A DNA stretch of 27,112 nt from Paracamarosporium sp. OC-R06-R3 (Eukaryota; Ascomycota; Dothideomycetes; Pleosporales; Didymosphaeriaceae). The notes beneath the pieces were generated by a model. It made no database searches, was not told where the DNA came from, and was given only the letters and a program-made list of their open reading frames with translations. The position numbers and the translations under genes were made by a program. Every line of letters begins with the position of its first letter. Within the stretch, counting starts at the first letter, position 1. Below, in pieces: positions 11,447-21,796 of this stretch. The stretch is from positions 1 to 27,112 of the forward strand of contig JACVRA010000775.1 of the NCBI GenBank assembly GCA_019828545.1, in the 5' to 3' direction.

Positions 11447-12101
11447 AGGGGCGCTTACGGGGTTGATGTTGATAGATTGAATAAAGGACAGCTCGAAGCA
11501 CTCTAAGAGTCTTGACCCTTCATCTTTGCCTAAAGTTGAACCTAGCTCAGCTTTCATCGTTCAATCAGCTATGACATATTTATCCTCATTTTCGTAAATG
11601 CAATAGTTATTCACGCCAAGCAGCTGAAAATAACCTGATCGAATGACGAATGAGAGGTAGAGCATGGTTATCCCATCGCCGAATCCATTGTTTCGCTCGC
11701 TCTTGGTATTCCACTATAGCGAATACCGCGAGCTTATGAAACTCTGCGTAAAACAAACCTACGCCATCTAGAGAAGTACGTCCACCTCAGCCTGCTATAA
11801 ACACGCCACTCGCTTGACATATACGATAGTAGGAAACGATTAGCCGACCCGCTTTCATACCGAATCATTTAGCGGGAAAGATGCGTCACTACGCCAAATA
11901 TGCAGCAATGTTGATCTTAGAGCCCGTCCTGTCGGACCATGTGCACTCTAGGTCGCTATCAAAGCCGCCAAAATGTTCCTGAGGAGGTCGAGTAATATTC
12001 TAATCAATAGCGCTTGCAGGTACACTAGCCTTGTACTTTCGTCAACTCACGACGCCTGGATACTAGACTTTTATTTGAAAGATCACTTTACGTATAGTGT
12101 C

Positions 12102-12116
12102 CGTACGTACGTACGT
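12102..12116. repeat. Short CGTA tandem repeat
   Basis: The sequence CGTACGTACGTACGT gives just under four copies of a self-complementary four-base unit, 32 bases before the assembly gap. Confidence 0.7.
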
Positions 12117-12148
12117 TGTCTCACTACTGTTTCACCATTGCCTACTAG

Positions 12149-12203
12149 NNNNNNNNNNNNNNNNNNNNNNNNNNNNNNNNNNNNNNNNNNNNNNNNNNNN
12201 NNN
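12149..12203. other. Assembly gap (55 N)
   Basis: This is an unbroken run of N. The true length and content are unknown. Confidence 0.99.
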
Positions 12204-12330
12204 ACAGTCTTTGCTCCCACCCGTACCTACCAACATATAGTAATTATTAAGGGAATTATTTTTTTCCATAGTTTTTTATACTAAGATATATGCCAAATTT
12301 TCGTTCAAAATAACACTATGCATCGTCCTT

Positions 12331-13659
12331 CTAGTATAACCCAAGTAGAATTAGTACGTACTTCAAGACACACCTTACTAATGCAAACCTAGAGCCCGTC
12401 CCAAAAACTCCAATTAATGTACTTAGGTGTGAGTTAACCTTCGCATATCGCAGCACTGCTTTTTGCCATGCTTCATGAGACATCTTTTTTTCTAATACCT
12501 GTCTCAATAATGCGCAATGGTATGCAGCCTGGTTTGTACCGAGTCCAATGTGGGGTCGAAATGTTGCCAGAGCATCTCCAACCAGGAACACCTTGCCGTC
12601 GTGAAAGACGCCTTTCGAAGACGTGATATCGTATATCTTTGAGACGAACGGCTTCTCGGTCCTCTTGAGTAAATGGGCAATGCAAGGCGGCATCTGTAAC
12701 ACGCCTTTGGCACGCTGCTCATCCCATATTTTGGATCGAAGAAGTCCACGGGGTACGGTGCCCTGATGCAACTGGCCGTTGACGTCCGTCATCATATCGT
12801 GAAGCTCCTGTGACTCTTCCGGGGCATTCACGTACCATACGAAGTTGTACATGCGATTACCGACCTCCATGTCTCCGTCGTCCGTTGGGATCACGTAGCT
12901 GCATCATGTCAGCGAACTGCGCAAATCGTAACAGCAACTCCACTTACACAATGATATAGCTTCGGTGCATCAAGTGGAACGTTACTCGACCCTCGAAGAC
13001 TTGTCGATATTCTTCTAGAACATGAGCCTCAGGTATGACTCCCCTCCACGATACGTAGCCCGCGTACCTTCGCACGTCGTTAGGAAGTAGTTGCCCACGT
13101 ATTGTCGAACGGGTGCCGTCCGCAACGATGACAATATCAGCATCGATTGATGAAGTGCTGTGGTTGATGAGATCATCGACCTGCACCTCAACCTTCGTTC
13201 CTAAGTCGTTCAAGCCAGTCAATCTCCTGCCCTGCAGGAAAGCGCTCGCACCCGCATCCCCCTTGTCTTCGTTCGTCAACAAGCTATCAAAATTTTTCAT
13301 CAGGATCGACCACAAGAAGCCCCAGTTGGTCCAGGACATCATCTTTGAAGAATTGAAGAATGGCTTATTCTTCATATTCACGAATTGTGTAGCTGCGCGG
13401 ATATGGTATTCAGAGTTCATCTTGTCGTATTCGTCGAGAAACTTGACGACGTCCGGTCCTACTCGGATACCTGCATCATAGCCACGGCGTGAGTCTGAGG
13501 TATCTTGCTCTACAACCGTGACTTGAAAGCCAAAGCTTCTAAGCATGATTGCATGCATGAGACCGGCGAGTGAGCCACCAATCTGGGGACAATGTCAGCA
13601 ATCCGATGCGTGCAACGAATTTTGAATTTTTAACTAACTACCACTGCAGTCTTTGGCAT
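12331..13659 (-). CDS. FAD-dependent monooxygenase (group A, dihydroxypyridine-hydroxylase-like)
   Basis: This NAD(P)H/FAD aromatic-type hydroxylase has exons 13659-13639, 13582-12948 and 12898-12331, giving 407 aa; introns are 56 and 49 bp. The first exon codes only MPKTAVV; the donor three bases earlier would give one valine fewer. Visible motifs are the dinucleotide-binding IGGSLAGL (residues 8-15), the DG motif IVIVADGTRS (about 156-165) and the GD motif FLVGDALATFRPHIG (about 323-337), which binds the FAD ribityl chain. The RPH after GDA is characteristic of the 2,6-dihydroxypyridine 3-hydroxylase-like branch rather than the PaxM-type epoxidases. All three FAD motifs are present and the length is normal, so it looks functional; the substrate is unknown. 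It diverges from the rhodopsin-like gene. Confidence 0.88.
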
Positions 13660-14568
13660 CGTTTCTTATGGTTGGAGGTGAAGGCAGAGTTGAATAACTA
13701 TGGGCTTGCTTTTATCTGAAAAGCTGAGTGCGGGGCGGGGAAGGATCATTGACAGGTACGTGAGGTCGTACGAGTAGAATGAGCTAACAAAAGACGGGAA
13801 ATGTAAGTGCTACAGTCTGCATGCCGAATCCGGCCATGAACGTTCAGTCGCTCTTACTGCAACATTATTAATAACTCGTATAACTCGTATAAATCGGGGA
13901 GTACAGCGCAGCATCTGCTTGTTATCGCGCACCCGCTTCGGGAAGGACAAGTAAGGCTAACCACAGCCAAGTCATCGGCAGCCCCCCAAAAAACCGGCGA
14001 ACTCTACGTGGATCCAAAATAGAAGACAAACAAGTCTAGCGAAATACCTGCCCTTGGTAAGCACATGCGTCGGCGCGGCTGCATCCAGCAGGGCAAAGCC
14101 AAGAAAGCGGGCGCTTACAATGCATACTGCCAATCACCACATCCCCGTTATATATATATATTGGCCAAGACTGCATCACAAATGAACTTTTGCATGCATC
14201 ATGATCGGTCTGTATGTGATTTCTGGCCCCTTATTGAGCAAGGAAGCGGGGTGTCCTTCCGACGTAGTAGTAGGTTAACAAGAGCTATGTGCTACTGTTA
14301 CGTCTTGGTGAATACCTTTTAAAGTGTTTGTAAACCCCGAGCGAGTCATTTTGGCCCCACATAGATGAAAGTATGTTGTGCAAAGTTTCCTGGGTTGTTC
14401 ACAGCCGTGTACAAGGCTGACGCAGTACAGCTATTAATCTAAATATAACACAACTCAACATTCATTATCAAGGAAACCGTCGTCCATGAAGAAGGTAAGT
14501 TAGTCGTTTAAATTTGCGACCATCTTTGTCTTAATAATCAACGTCTGAGCATTTAACCATTCTCTAAA
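13660..14568. promoter_or_regulatory. Bidirectional upstream region of the FAD monooxygenase and rhodopsin-like genes
   Basis: This 0.9 kb lies between two divergent start codons. It holds a GC-rich element (GCGGGGCGGGG, 13730-13740), two copies of ATAACTCGT in tandem (13871-13888), and an alternating TA tract near 14151-14161. A frame of 85 codons at 14065-14322 (+) has no recognisable domain. Which elements act on which gene cannot be told from sequence. Confidence 0.5.
13871..13888. repeat. Two tandem copies of ATAACTCGT
   Basis: Two perfect nine-base copies are followed by a partial third (ATAAATCG). They lie in the divergent promoter region, so they could be a paired binding site or chance. 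Confidence 0.55.
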
Positions 14569-15798
14569 ATGTTGGGCTTGAACGCACGTGGCCAAAGTAC
14601 CTTCAACACCTCGACTGCTAGTATAGTTATTGTCACAGCTGCTGTCCTGCTCCGTTGCTACTGCAAGTACGTCCAGAAAAATGGGTTCCATCTCGATGAC
14701 ATATTCATCTTACTTGCTCTTTTCTGCTCATACGCAGCTGAAGCTTTCCTGATGTGGGGAAGCATCACGGGAGGAGGAGGAAAAGAAATGAAGGAAATCT
14801 TAATCTCCGGGAGTAAAGAGACCTTCAAGCAGGTTTCAAATTATTTAGAGGTATGTAGGTTTTCATACACCGTTGATAAGAGACACTGACACTCTGTACA
14901 GGGCTTACTGTTAGCCTGGACATTCTACCTAGTCACCTCCTTCTTCATAAAGATGTCCCTGCTCGCTCTATATCGCCGTATCTTTAGTACGCCTGGGTAC
15001 AGAATGTGCGCGTTACTAATTATGATCGTATCTACTATGTGGATTGTGGGAGCAATGGTCGGGAACTTTGTCATTTGTATTCCCTTCGATTCATTCTGGA
15101 ATCGACTAAAACCAGGGAAATGTCTCAACTTCAATGTCTATGCTCTATCGGTTGGCATAGTAGAAGTTATTCTTGACGCCTTGACCCTGGCACTTCCAAT
15201 ACGAGTCGTCCTTAGCCTCCATATTCCCACACACAAGAAGATCGGTTTGACGGGTATATTTCTTCTTGGCTTGTTGTAAGTTTGCGTTGATATAAATCCT
15301 TTATCCTGTAGAGCCTAACAATTCTTAGTGCTGTTGCAACAGGAGTTGCACGCGTCAAGTTGATGTACCAGCCCTATTCAATTTACGGTACGTTTGCCTA
15401 TACATTGTTACTTTAATTTAGACTTTGCTAATACATTTGTAGTTCGTTTCAATGAGGCCGGCATCTGGAGCGGAGTCCACCTCATGGTATCCATCGTTTG
15501 CTCTTGCCTACCCGTTTACAAGCCACTCTGGCAAGCTATGTCTCGATTCTCAACCCGGGTCCGCACATTATACAACTCGAAGTTCAACAACAGCTCAGGC
15601 CTACCCTCCTTCGTTCTCAGAAAGAAGACTCCTACAGACGAACAGAAATCTAGGCCTAAGAAACCTTTTATCTCCTTAAGGGGAGTCCCGGTTAGTAACT
15701 TTGGCTCTCTTAGGGGCACAAAAGGTGGGACGGAGCATGTTGAACAGCTCTCCATTGTCTCGACTATTCCTGAGGAGCGACAAGGTCGCTTTGTCTAA
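14569..15798 (+). CDS. Fungal rhodopsin-fold integral membrane protein (356 aa), four exons
   Basis: This resembles the seven-helix fungal membrane family often annotated as rhodopsin domain-containing protein (Fung_rhodopsin type; no retinal binding is implied). The exons are 14569-14850, 14902-15275, 15329-15387 and 15443-15798, with introns of 51, 53 and 55 bp and frame kept. Hydrophobic helices are evident (SIVIVTAAVLLRCYCKY; DDIFILLALFCSYAAEAFL; LLLAWTFYLVTSFF; RMCALLIMIVSTMWIVG; VGIVEVILDALTLALPIRVV; LTGIFLLGLLFAVATGVARV; IWSGVHLMVSIVCSCLPVY). The family's LxLYRRIF motif follows helix 3, and two cysteines (in CIPF and GKC) could pair in the loop after helix 4. The C-terminal 100 residues are polar and cytosolic-looking. 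The N-terminal segment before helix 1 is short, and no CFEM domain is present. The protein is probably at the plasma membrane; its ligand is unknown. Confidence 0.88.
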
Positions 15799-16010
15799 TG
15801 AAAAACCTATCACGACCACACTTGGACTGAGAAGATAAGATTTGCTTTACTTGAATTTTGTGCTATCTCTTAGAATACTGTATGTTTTGAAGTGCTCTTC
15901 AATATGTTCTTTCATTTGGATCAACGTAACACAGTATCTATATGTGCATTCTTCCTGTAGACAGCTTCTATATTATCTCTGCCTAAAAATTGACTTCAAG
16001 TAAACAATAG

Positions 16011-17541
16011 CTACTCCTCACTAGGGAGTTCAATGCAGTCTGGGTATCTAATCGAATGATCGCGTGTGCTTTCCTTAGGAGAGAACCATTCAGACGCGCC
16101 CAGAAAGGTGTTAGAAGATGAAGCCGTCTTTAGGGTTTGAGCTGTTTGCGAAGTGGTTGGACGACTTAAGCCGAGTGCAGGAGCTGCACTTGATGGTGGA
16201 GCTAAGTAATGTGGCATTTGGACATCAAAATCGTACTCGGACCCAATACTGAAGAACCAGTACACGGCATTGTGGGACTCGAAAGTGACTGTCGTCGAAC
16301 TCGAGACGTGTTCGGAAACTTGCGACTGCTATGGCCTAGGACAATTGTTCTTGCTCACAGTTGTAGTCGTATTTGAACCGTTTATCTGAGCCGATGCTGT
16401 GGCTGAGCTTTGAGACTGGGTTGACACACAGGTGTCATGATAACATGACTACCATCAGACTGCTGTGTTACCACTCAACCTCGTGGGGTAGTCGAGGCGG
16501 ATGAGTGTCCCGTGTCCTGCGAAGATCCCGAAGTGGTAGATAATGTATCGTGTTTGGCCTACATATGTTGTCCTGTTAGAGTCGTCACACCTGGAACCGC
16601 ACTCCCAATGGAAGATATTGGTAATGTTAATGAGTAACTATGCTTGGGTGCATCACCCAGATGGCCAATCGCACTACGTCTCAAACTATGTCCCTGTGCT
16701 TCTTTAGTATCGACAACTAGTAATGCTGTGCGAGGGACCACACCTTGTCCCAAGCCTGTAGTATGGCCTCGGGGCGTTGTGGTCTCTTAGGTTTAACTAG
16801 TAACCTCAATGCCAACAGGATAGGTGTGTTGGGATTGTGTTTCTCTCGACACCAGCAATGATACTTTTAAATCCTTGAGCATCGGCCACGGAGCCAGATG
16901 ATAAGCTTGTAGGGGGATTGATTGCTGTCTGTCCTTGCTGTTGTCCATGGGTTTCCCCTGAGGATGATGCAGCTGCTTTCCCGTTTGTACCGAGTGCAGA
17001 GGGTGTTTGCGGTGGTGCCTCGGGATAAGCAGTAGTTGACACAGCCGTGCCGTCGTTTAAGACTGACGCGTGCATAGTCGCTTGCCCTTGTGACCGTGTT
17101 TTTGCAGCTACACTAGTTAGAGCGCCTTGAATATGGCTCGCGCGCAAGGGCTGTGTTCAAGAGACTGATGTAGATGGTGCTTGGCTATGCTGATGAGTTG
17201 ACACATCCAAAGCCGTAGCCTCTTGATCAGAGTACTGATCGCTTGACAATGAACGATGCACATTGCCACTTCCATGAGCCTGAACACTCCATGGCGACGA
17301 TGTCATACGGCCTCGAGAAGCTGCATAAGATATCGCGATAACACCGACATGGGCTCCGTGCGGCGGAGCCGAGCTGTGGGCCTGCACGCTTTGACCAGTC
17401 GGTGTCAATGCCGAGAAATGATCTATAAGAAACTTTTTTTTTGATCCGGTGATATCGACGCTTGTGGGCCCCTCTTTGTCTTGTCTCCCGAGAGCATGGT
17501 AGATGGAATTGACATATTGCCCAGCTGAGACAGCTGTAAAG
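16011..17541 (-). pseudogene. Relic of a Ser/Thr-rich (mucin-like) protein gene
   Basis: Several - strand segments read as low-complexity S/T/P/G/Q/H-rich protein, but stops and frame changes interrupt them. Segment 17541-17157 (repeated SVQAH, then APSTSVS) ends in TGA, and the same frame continues at 17147-16809 (PPTSLSSGSVADA). A different frame carries 16785-16562 (TTTPRGHTTGLGQGVVPRT). A third carries about 16430-16011 (SNTTTTVSKNN, an in-frame TAG, SSSTTVTFESHNAVYWFF, a stop at 16011). The composition suggests a secreted, O-glycosylated wall protein, but no signal peptide or anchor is visible. Some breaks could be unrecognised introns. The lesions are mainly TGA/TAG where CGA/CAG would fit. 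Confidence 0.45.
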
Positions 17542-17972
17542 TCAGGACAACGACATACACCCCTTACCCACTCCATCGGAATGCAATTTCCAAGCTATAT
17601 GATATTAGCGAATTTACTACCACAGAATTTCCAGCAAGATTAGTGGAGATTGTGATACATACTCGTCGGATCAAAGGTCAGCCAAGACCATGCCTGGATA
17701 CTCTTCAACTCACCCATCGCTCCAGGTGCTGGCCTTAAATTCTTAAGTCCGGCTACCACTTCAAGCAAGCAAATGCAGAAAGTAAACGCAATCTCCTTAC
17801 CCAGGCAATCATAGGGCCCATTTCCAAAGTGGATATAAGCCTCCGCAGGCGTTCCAGGCTTGAAGGACTGGGAATCTGGATCGAACCAGCCGTTCCCCCG
17901 CCTCATCCACATCCGTCGGAAGACATTCAACCCGACGCCACAGCACAGCGGAAAACAAAAAAAAATACACAA
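17542..17972 (-). pseudogene. C-terminal fragment of a Ppo/linoleate-diol-synthase-like dioxygenase-P450
   Basis: The fragment reads PAEAYIHFGNGPYDCLGKE, a P450-type haem-cysteine loop, then VVAGLKNLRPAPGAMGELK, then WSWLTFDPT. These match the end of the P450 domain of fungal fatty-acid dioxygenase fusions (psi-producing oxygenase/linoleate diol synthase type). An intact intron (17662-17595, 68 bp, GTATGT donor, GCTAAT branch) joins FDPT to TWKLHSDGV, which restores the expected family ending before a stop at 17542-17544. The peroxidase domain and most of the P450 domain are absent: the frame opens only about 100 codons before the stop. A block of about 10 residues expected between ELKSI and WSWL also seems deleted. 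Confidence 0.65.
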
Positions 17973-18608
17973 ACCGCCATCGCGCCAGAGCAGCAGGTCC
18001 CACGATTCAAAGCCCGCAGTCCGCCAACCACCTCCCGTGCACGTGACATAAGCACTACGCCACCTCGTACTACTTCACGACTGCTCGTAATAATCGAGAA
18101 AACAGGAGAAGCGAGGCTATTTCCTAGAAAATAGCTCACTAAACATGCGAGGATAGCATTTTCAGTCTAACGCCCTTCGCAGGGTCTTGGTGTGGGCAAA
18201 TCTTTTGAAAGTAATAATCCTCATTTCATAAATACTCAGATGCTTGATCTGCTAGTCCCTAGCGTTGAATCGCTTGCGCTCCTTGGTATGCTTAGGTTCG
18301 TCCGGAAAAAAAAACAAGTCTATTCCACTTCGACTCATCTCCATGGAGACACCAGTCTTAATTGGGTCGTCTCTCTTAAGTTTTGCTTACGTAGACAAAA
18401 CCAGCGTATCAGTCCTGTGGGGGCTGTAAAAAATTCACTTTTTGTATAAAGGGAAACGTAATCAAAATCACCCAAACATAGGTAACTTCCTTGTGTGTAA
18501 ATCGTACCACAGTTTGATTTCTAATCATGATTCGAGCTACAAGAGAAGCAAGAACATCGTACTACCCTTCTACATATTACAACAACTATCTCCGATCAGG
18601 CCTCGAGA
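17973..18608. other. Intergenic region, no supported gene
   Basis: This is the side where the rest of the dioxygenase-P450 relic should continue; I find no clear further homology there. The right-hand part is the promoter of the SnoaL-like gene. Overlapping short frames on both strands look random. Confidence 0.45.
18445..18450 (+). promoter_or_regulatory. Possible TATA box of the SnoaL-like gene
   Basis: TATAAA lies 159 bases before the start codon at 18609, inside TTTGTATAAAGGG. The distance is long but acceptable for a fungal promoter with a leader of over 100 bases. Confidence 0.4.
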
Positions 18609-19115
18609 ATGACCAATCTACTCACAACTACTACCATTTATCTTGAGGCACTCTCGGCCCTTGACACAACGCTCCTTGCCTCAGTTTTAGCGGACAACTA
18701 TAACCATTCTTTCGCGCCGTCCTCAGCTGGCCTTGGCGCAGATGTTGACCGGGCTGGAACAATCGCCCGCTTCAAAACCCTACAGGCCGTGTTCTCTAGC
18801 CTCCCAATGCGGATCCAGAAAGCATGGCCAAACGAGGAGGCTAGGCAAGTCACCGTTCATGTGTCACGTGGAGGTCATTTTCACCCAGAGGTCAAGCACG
18901 ACGATGGTAATGAGCTATGGTCGTTTGAAAACGAGTACATATTCGTCTTCACGATGGACACAAGTGGTAAGAAAGTTGAGAGTGTGTTTGAGTTTGTCGA
19001 TGCTAAGGGCATGGATTTGATGGTGGGACTGGTTAAGAAGGCTTTTGAGCGAGTGGGATCTCCTTGGTGGCGATCGGAGATAATAAAAGACCCAGAAGAT
19101 GAAATAGAAGCATGA
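18609..19115 (+). CDS. SnoaL/NTF2-like small protein (168 aa)
   Basis: This intronless frame starts at the first ATG after a pyrimidine-rich leader. The helical N-terminus (TTIYLEALSALDTTLLASVL) is followed by the phrase DNYNHSFAPSS, a helix (IARFKTLQAVFSSLP), and curved strands (VTVHVSRGGHF, YIFVFTMD, KVESVFEFVDAKG). This is the order expected of the alpha+beta cone fold of SnoaL/NTF2-like proteins, which includes small fungal proteins next to secondary-metabolite genes and meroterpenoid isomerases. The assignment rests on this pattern only; the length fits. It is probably cytosolic with an unknown ligand. It stands alone between relics with no frame damage, so it seems to be under selection or recent. 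Confidence 0.78.
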   Translation: MTNLLTTTTIYLEALSALDTTLLASVLADNYNHSFAPSSAGLGADVDRAGTIARFKTLQAVFSSLPMRIQKAWPNEEARQVTVHVSRGGHFHPEVKHDDGNELWSFENEYIFVFTMDTSGKKVESVFEFVDAKGMDLMVGLVKKAFERVGSPWWRSEIIKDPEDEIEA

Positions 19116-19689
19116 ACCAATACTGTCTTTAAACCGATAGTTGAATTGTAGACATCATAGCCTATATGTCAAGAAGAGCAGGTTGCAACCGTGGTCTATT
19201 GGAAATGTTAGGCTGGATAAATGGACGCGCGGACCAGCGTCGAACGCTAAGCTTACAGCTTTGTGCGTTTAAATCCTAGTCTAGCTAAAATTGTTACTCT
19301 AATCTTTTTACTGCGACTCTTTTGTGCCGATTCCAAGGGTAATCACCTGTTTTTTCACTCCTTTTTGTATTCAGGCTTTCGCCGAACTTTTATAAACAAG
19401 ATAAAAAAAATGCAGATATGTCAAAAAGAGATATTACATATGAAGATTAATACAAAACCAATGGCAGACTGTGGCTCTCAAGTTAATAGTTTCGCTCCCA
19501 CGCACCATGCTATCGTCCTACATCATCGATACATCATGCATGTTCATCGAGTGATGGTGCAAAGAACCAGTTTTCCCATTAAAAAGTAGGTATCCGAGCC
19601 AACGGTATATCAGTCATCTATTTATACGTTAAGTTTACATTCTCGTTCTTTCCTACATCTTCACACCTAACGTCCGACCTAATGAGCTA
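19116..19689. other. Intergenic AT-rich stretch
   Basis: I see no gene or RNA here. A 108-codon frame at 19263-19589 (+) is rich in Lys/Ile/Phe/His from AT-rich DNA and has no domain. The stretch borders the recombinase relic and may be part of the same decayed element. Confidence 0.4.
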
Positions 19690-20384
19690 TAAATACCTAG
19701 TTTACGGAATTATAGTAGTGTTCTTGCTTACGTGCTTCACTCGAAGGTGCCGCAAAATGTGTAATGGACCTCCTGAGTGTTTGAACAAAGATATTTTTGC
19801 GGCTTCTAACGCTTTTTCGTCACGCTCTGGCTAACTCTTGCCCACTAGAGCACTCTTTTCGCGCCGTCGCTTCCTTTGGATAGGGTTCATACCACCTTCT
19901 CTAATGCCACAGTATTGCATAACGGTACAGATTGCCTCGCTTCGTGCGCGGAGTTCTTCATCTAGACTAAGTTCGAGTTCATCTAGCATAGAGTCAACTA
20001 AGTCTTCTAAGCAGGGAGCAACGCATTATGCATCTCCTTAGGATCCTCCTCTAAATCTATGCCAGCATGCTACTTTTCGACATCACGCATAGGCTTTTTA
20101 AATTCTTAGCGTTCCTTAGCGTCCTAAAAGACATTATGCCGTCGATACTGCCTCTCTTAGTTAATCTTAGAGGTAAGTGCTTTATACTTTGCATCATGTG
20201 TCGAATTGTGAATATTACGTTTAAGGTGCTCTTGTCGGTTGAGCAGGGAATGGACAACAGGATCATTGTTCACATATGCAGACTCTTCTGGTGTTAGTCG
20301 TCGTGGCCGACGACAATCAATAGAATGACTCATGGTACGAGCAGGAATCGGGCTAGACTGTGACAAGGGCGTAAAGTTAGGTTA
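19690..20384 (-). pseudogene. DUF3435/FluG-like recombinase-family relic (mobile-element remnant)
   Basis: On the - strand, 20384-20158 reads without stops: NFTPLSQSSPIPARTMSH, then RRPRRLTPEESAYVNNDPVV, then HDAKYKALTSKIN. The frame then continues to about 20012 through four or more stops (TAA, TAG, TAA, TAG), with residues ERQYRRHNVF, DAKER, EFKKPMRDVEK and HAGIDLEEDPKEMHN between them. A shift leads into LEDLVDSMLDELELSLDEEL (from 20010), AICTVMQYCGIREGG, and finally PLHILRHLRVKHV, half of a zinc-finger-like HxxxxH, ending at TAA. The order (RxLTxEE and DP motif, basic helix with HxxY and ERQxxRR, acidic helix, RH-x4-H finger) recalls the C-terminal half of fungal DUF3435/FluG-domain proteins, a tyrosine-recombinase-derived group that includes Starship captains. 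The catalytic N-terminal half is not present. Confidence 0.5.
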
Positions 20385-21796
20385 GCGGCGTGTGAAGACT
20401 CCATCTTCATACACAACGCCTACAAGGGGTGAGATGGGTGCCTAAGTGATTTTGAAGGCCTGCGTAAGGAAGATGGTTTATGCACCCTCCGGCGTCGCTC
20501 GTATCGAACATGGATAAGAGGGACGCAGAGGCGACGGTGGGAAACAGAATATCCATCCTCACTACCATACTTAAAACTTGACCGGAGCCATGCAGCCAAT
20601 GCGGGTATCTAGAACTTGAGTGGGCTGGTGGACGCCATACTGACCTGTAAACCGTCCCGCGTGTAATTTCTTTCCACAATAGTCGGGCTGGTTGCTGTCC
20701 GGCCATGAAGCTCCTGAACAGACTCCACTATGTCAATCTCGTCCATCGGTAGGCCATCACCGCTTCCTCATCGTGCTCAACGAAGACCAATCTGAGGCTC
20801 CCGGCTTCTTCGACGTCGATGATTGGGTGCATTCTACTCGTCCACATCGCCTGGCGCGTCCATGCTGTTAAAACTGTGATGCATTGTGAGTGCACCCTCA
20901 ACTTCACCTATGAATCTGGTGCTGGCGAAAGTGGGCGCACTATGGTTTTTGGGCAAAGCAGGCTTGACATCGTGGCGCGTCGTAGCGCGTCGTAAGGAAG
21001 TAGCGTGCCTGGTTGAGGCAAGCGCAACGGGTACTGCTCACAGAAGGGCGGAGGGCGCAGTCAGATTGCTGCAATAATACAAAAGCCGGCGAGCTGGTAA
21101 TTGCGGATAGCTCTAGGTCGAATTGGTGAAGCGGAATGGCTTGTTGCTCTGGGCGCGCTGCCTGAGGGCCTGAGTCTGTGCGATGCGCTATCGCAGACTG
21201 ATGCGGGAGAGGAAGACGACAATTTACATCGATAAACTGCTGTCCCCCGGCACGGTACATGCTTGCGACTCTGCCATTGTTAGAGCCCGTCTCGATTGCG
21301 TTCTGAAGTATGGTGTTAGCCACTATTGCACTCAGATTCAGGTGAGACGGAAATGCGCTGTTCATTGGGACACGCGAAATCACGTATCTTTATTGGTCGC
21401 ACTATTATTTGTTTTCTGCATCGACAACACCATGAGCTAGATTAAGCATAAACATTGCCTTATGCAGCCAGTGCAGCCAGTGCAGCCACTCAAGTTTAAA
21501 TCGAATCCAGCAGAGCCCGTGTTGGGAGCGTCGTTATGTATATCTTCTGATAATACAACTTGGTTTCCGATTGACGTGTCAACGCAAGCATTCCAATTAC
21601 TTATTTATATATCTATAAAAATGGATTACAGGACATCATCTATTCGATTGACATACAAAGTATATATTCAGATTGTGCCCTCTCCGTTCTTATCAGATAC
21701 AATGCCGTCTGAGCCTCCCTCTCGCTCCTCAGTCTGCTCCAGATAACTCCACCTTAGAAGATCAATTTCTCCCATAACCTCTTCTCCTTGCACTAC
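20385..21796. other. Long gene-free stretch, partly GC-rich
   Basis: This 1.4 kb changes from AT-rich flanks to GC-richer sequence (20700-21180). Frames of 99 codons (20407-20706, -) and 147 codons (20940-21383, -) have no recognisable domain. They lack the codon regularity of the proven genes, so I do not call them. Short repeats include GCGCGTCGTA near 20976-20995 and the nine-base tandem at 21463. It may be decayed element sequence next to the recombinase relic; this is inference. Confidence 0.4.
21463..21488. repeat. Nine-base tandem repeat (TGCAGCCAG, about 2.9 copies)
   Basis: Two perfect copies of TGCAGCCAG are followed by TGCAGCCA. The repeat lies in non-coding sequence. Confidence 0.8.

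Larger units (their letters stand above)
11447..12330. other. Intergenic region with an assembly gap
   Basis: This lies between convergent genes. It holds a run of N and a short GTAC tandem, and no gene I can support. The open frame across the gap (11973-12284) is an artefact of translating N. Confidence 0.6.

Noticed and set aside
12331..13659. PaxM-type (indole-diterpene) epoxidase paired with the P450 as an indole-diterpene cluster
   Set aside because: The GD motif with RPH fits the dihydroxypyridine-hydroxylase-like branch, and no prenyltransferase or GGPP synthase is present.
14485..14568. Upstream start ATGAAGAAG with a GTAAGT donor for the rhodopsin-like gene
   Set aside because: No acceptor joins it in frame to the main exon without a stop; the ATG at 14569 is kept.
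20407..21383. Open frames of 99 and 147 codons on the - strand
   Set aside because: No domain, no splice extension, and composition like neighbouring non-coding DNA.
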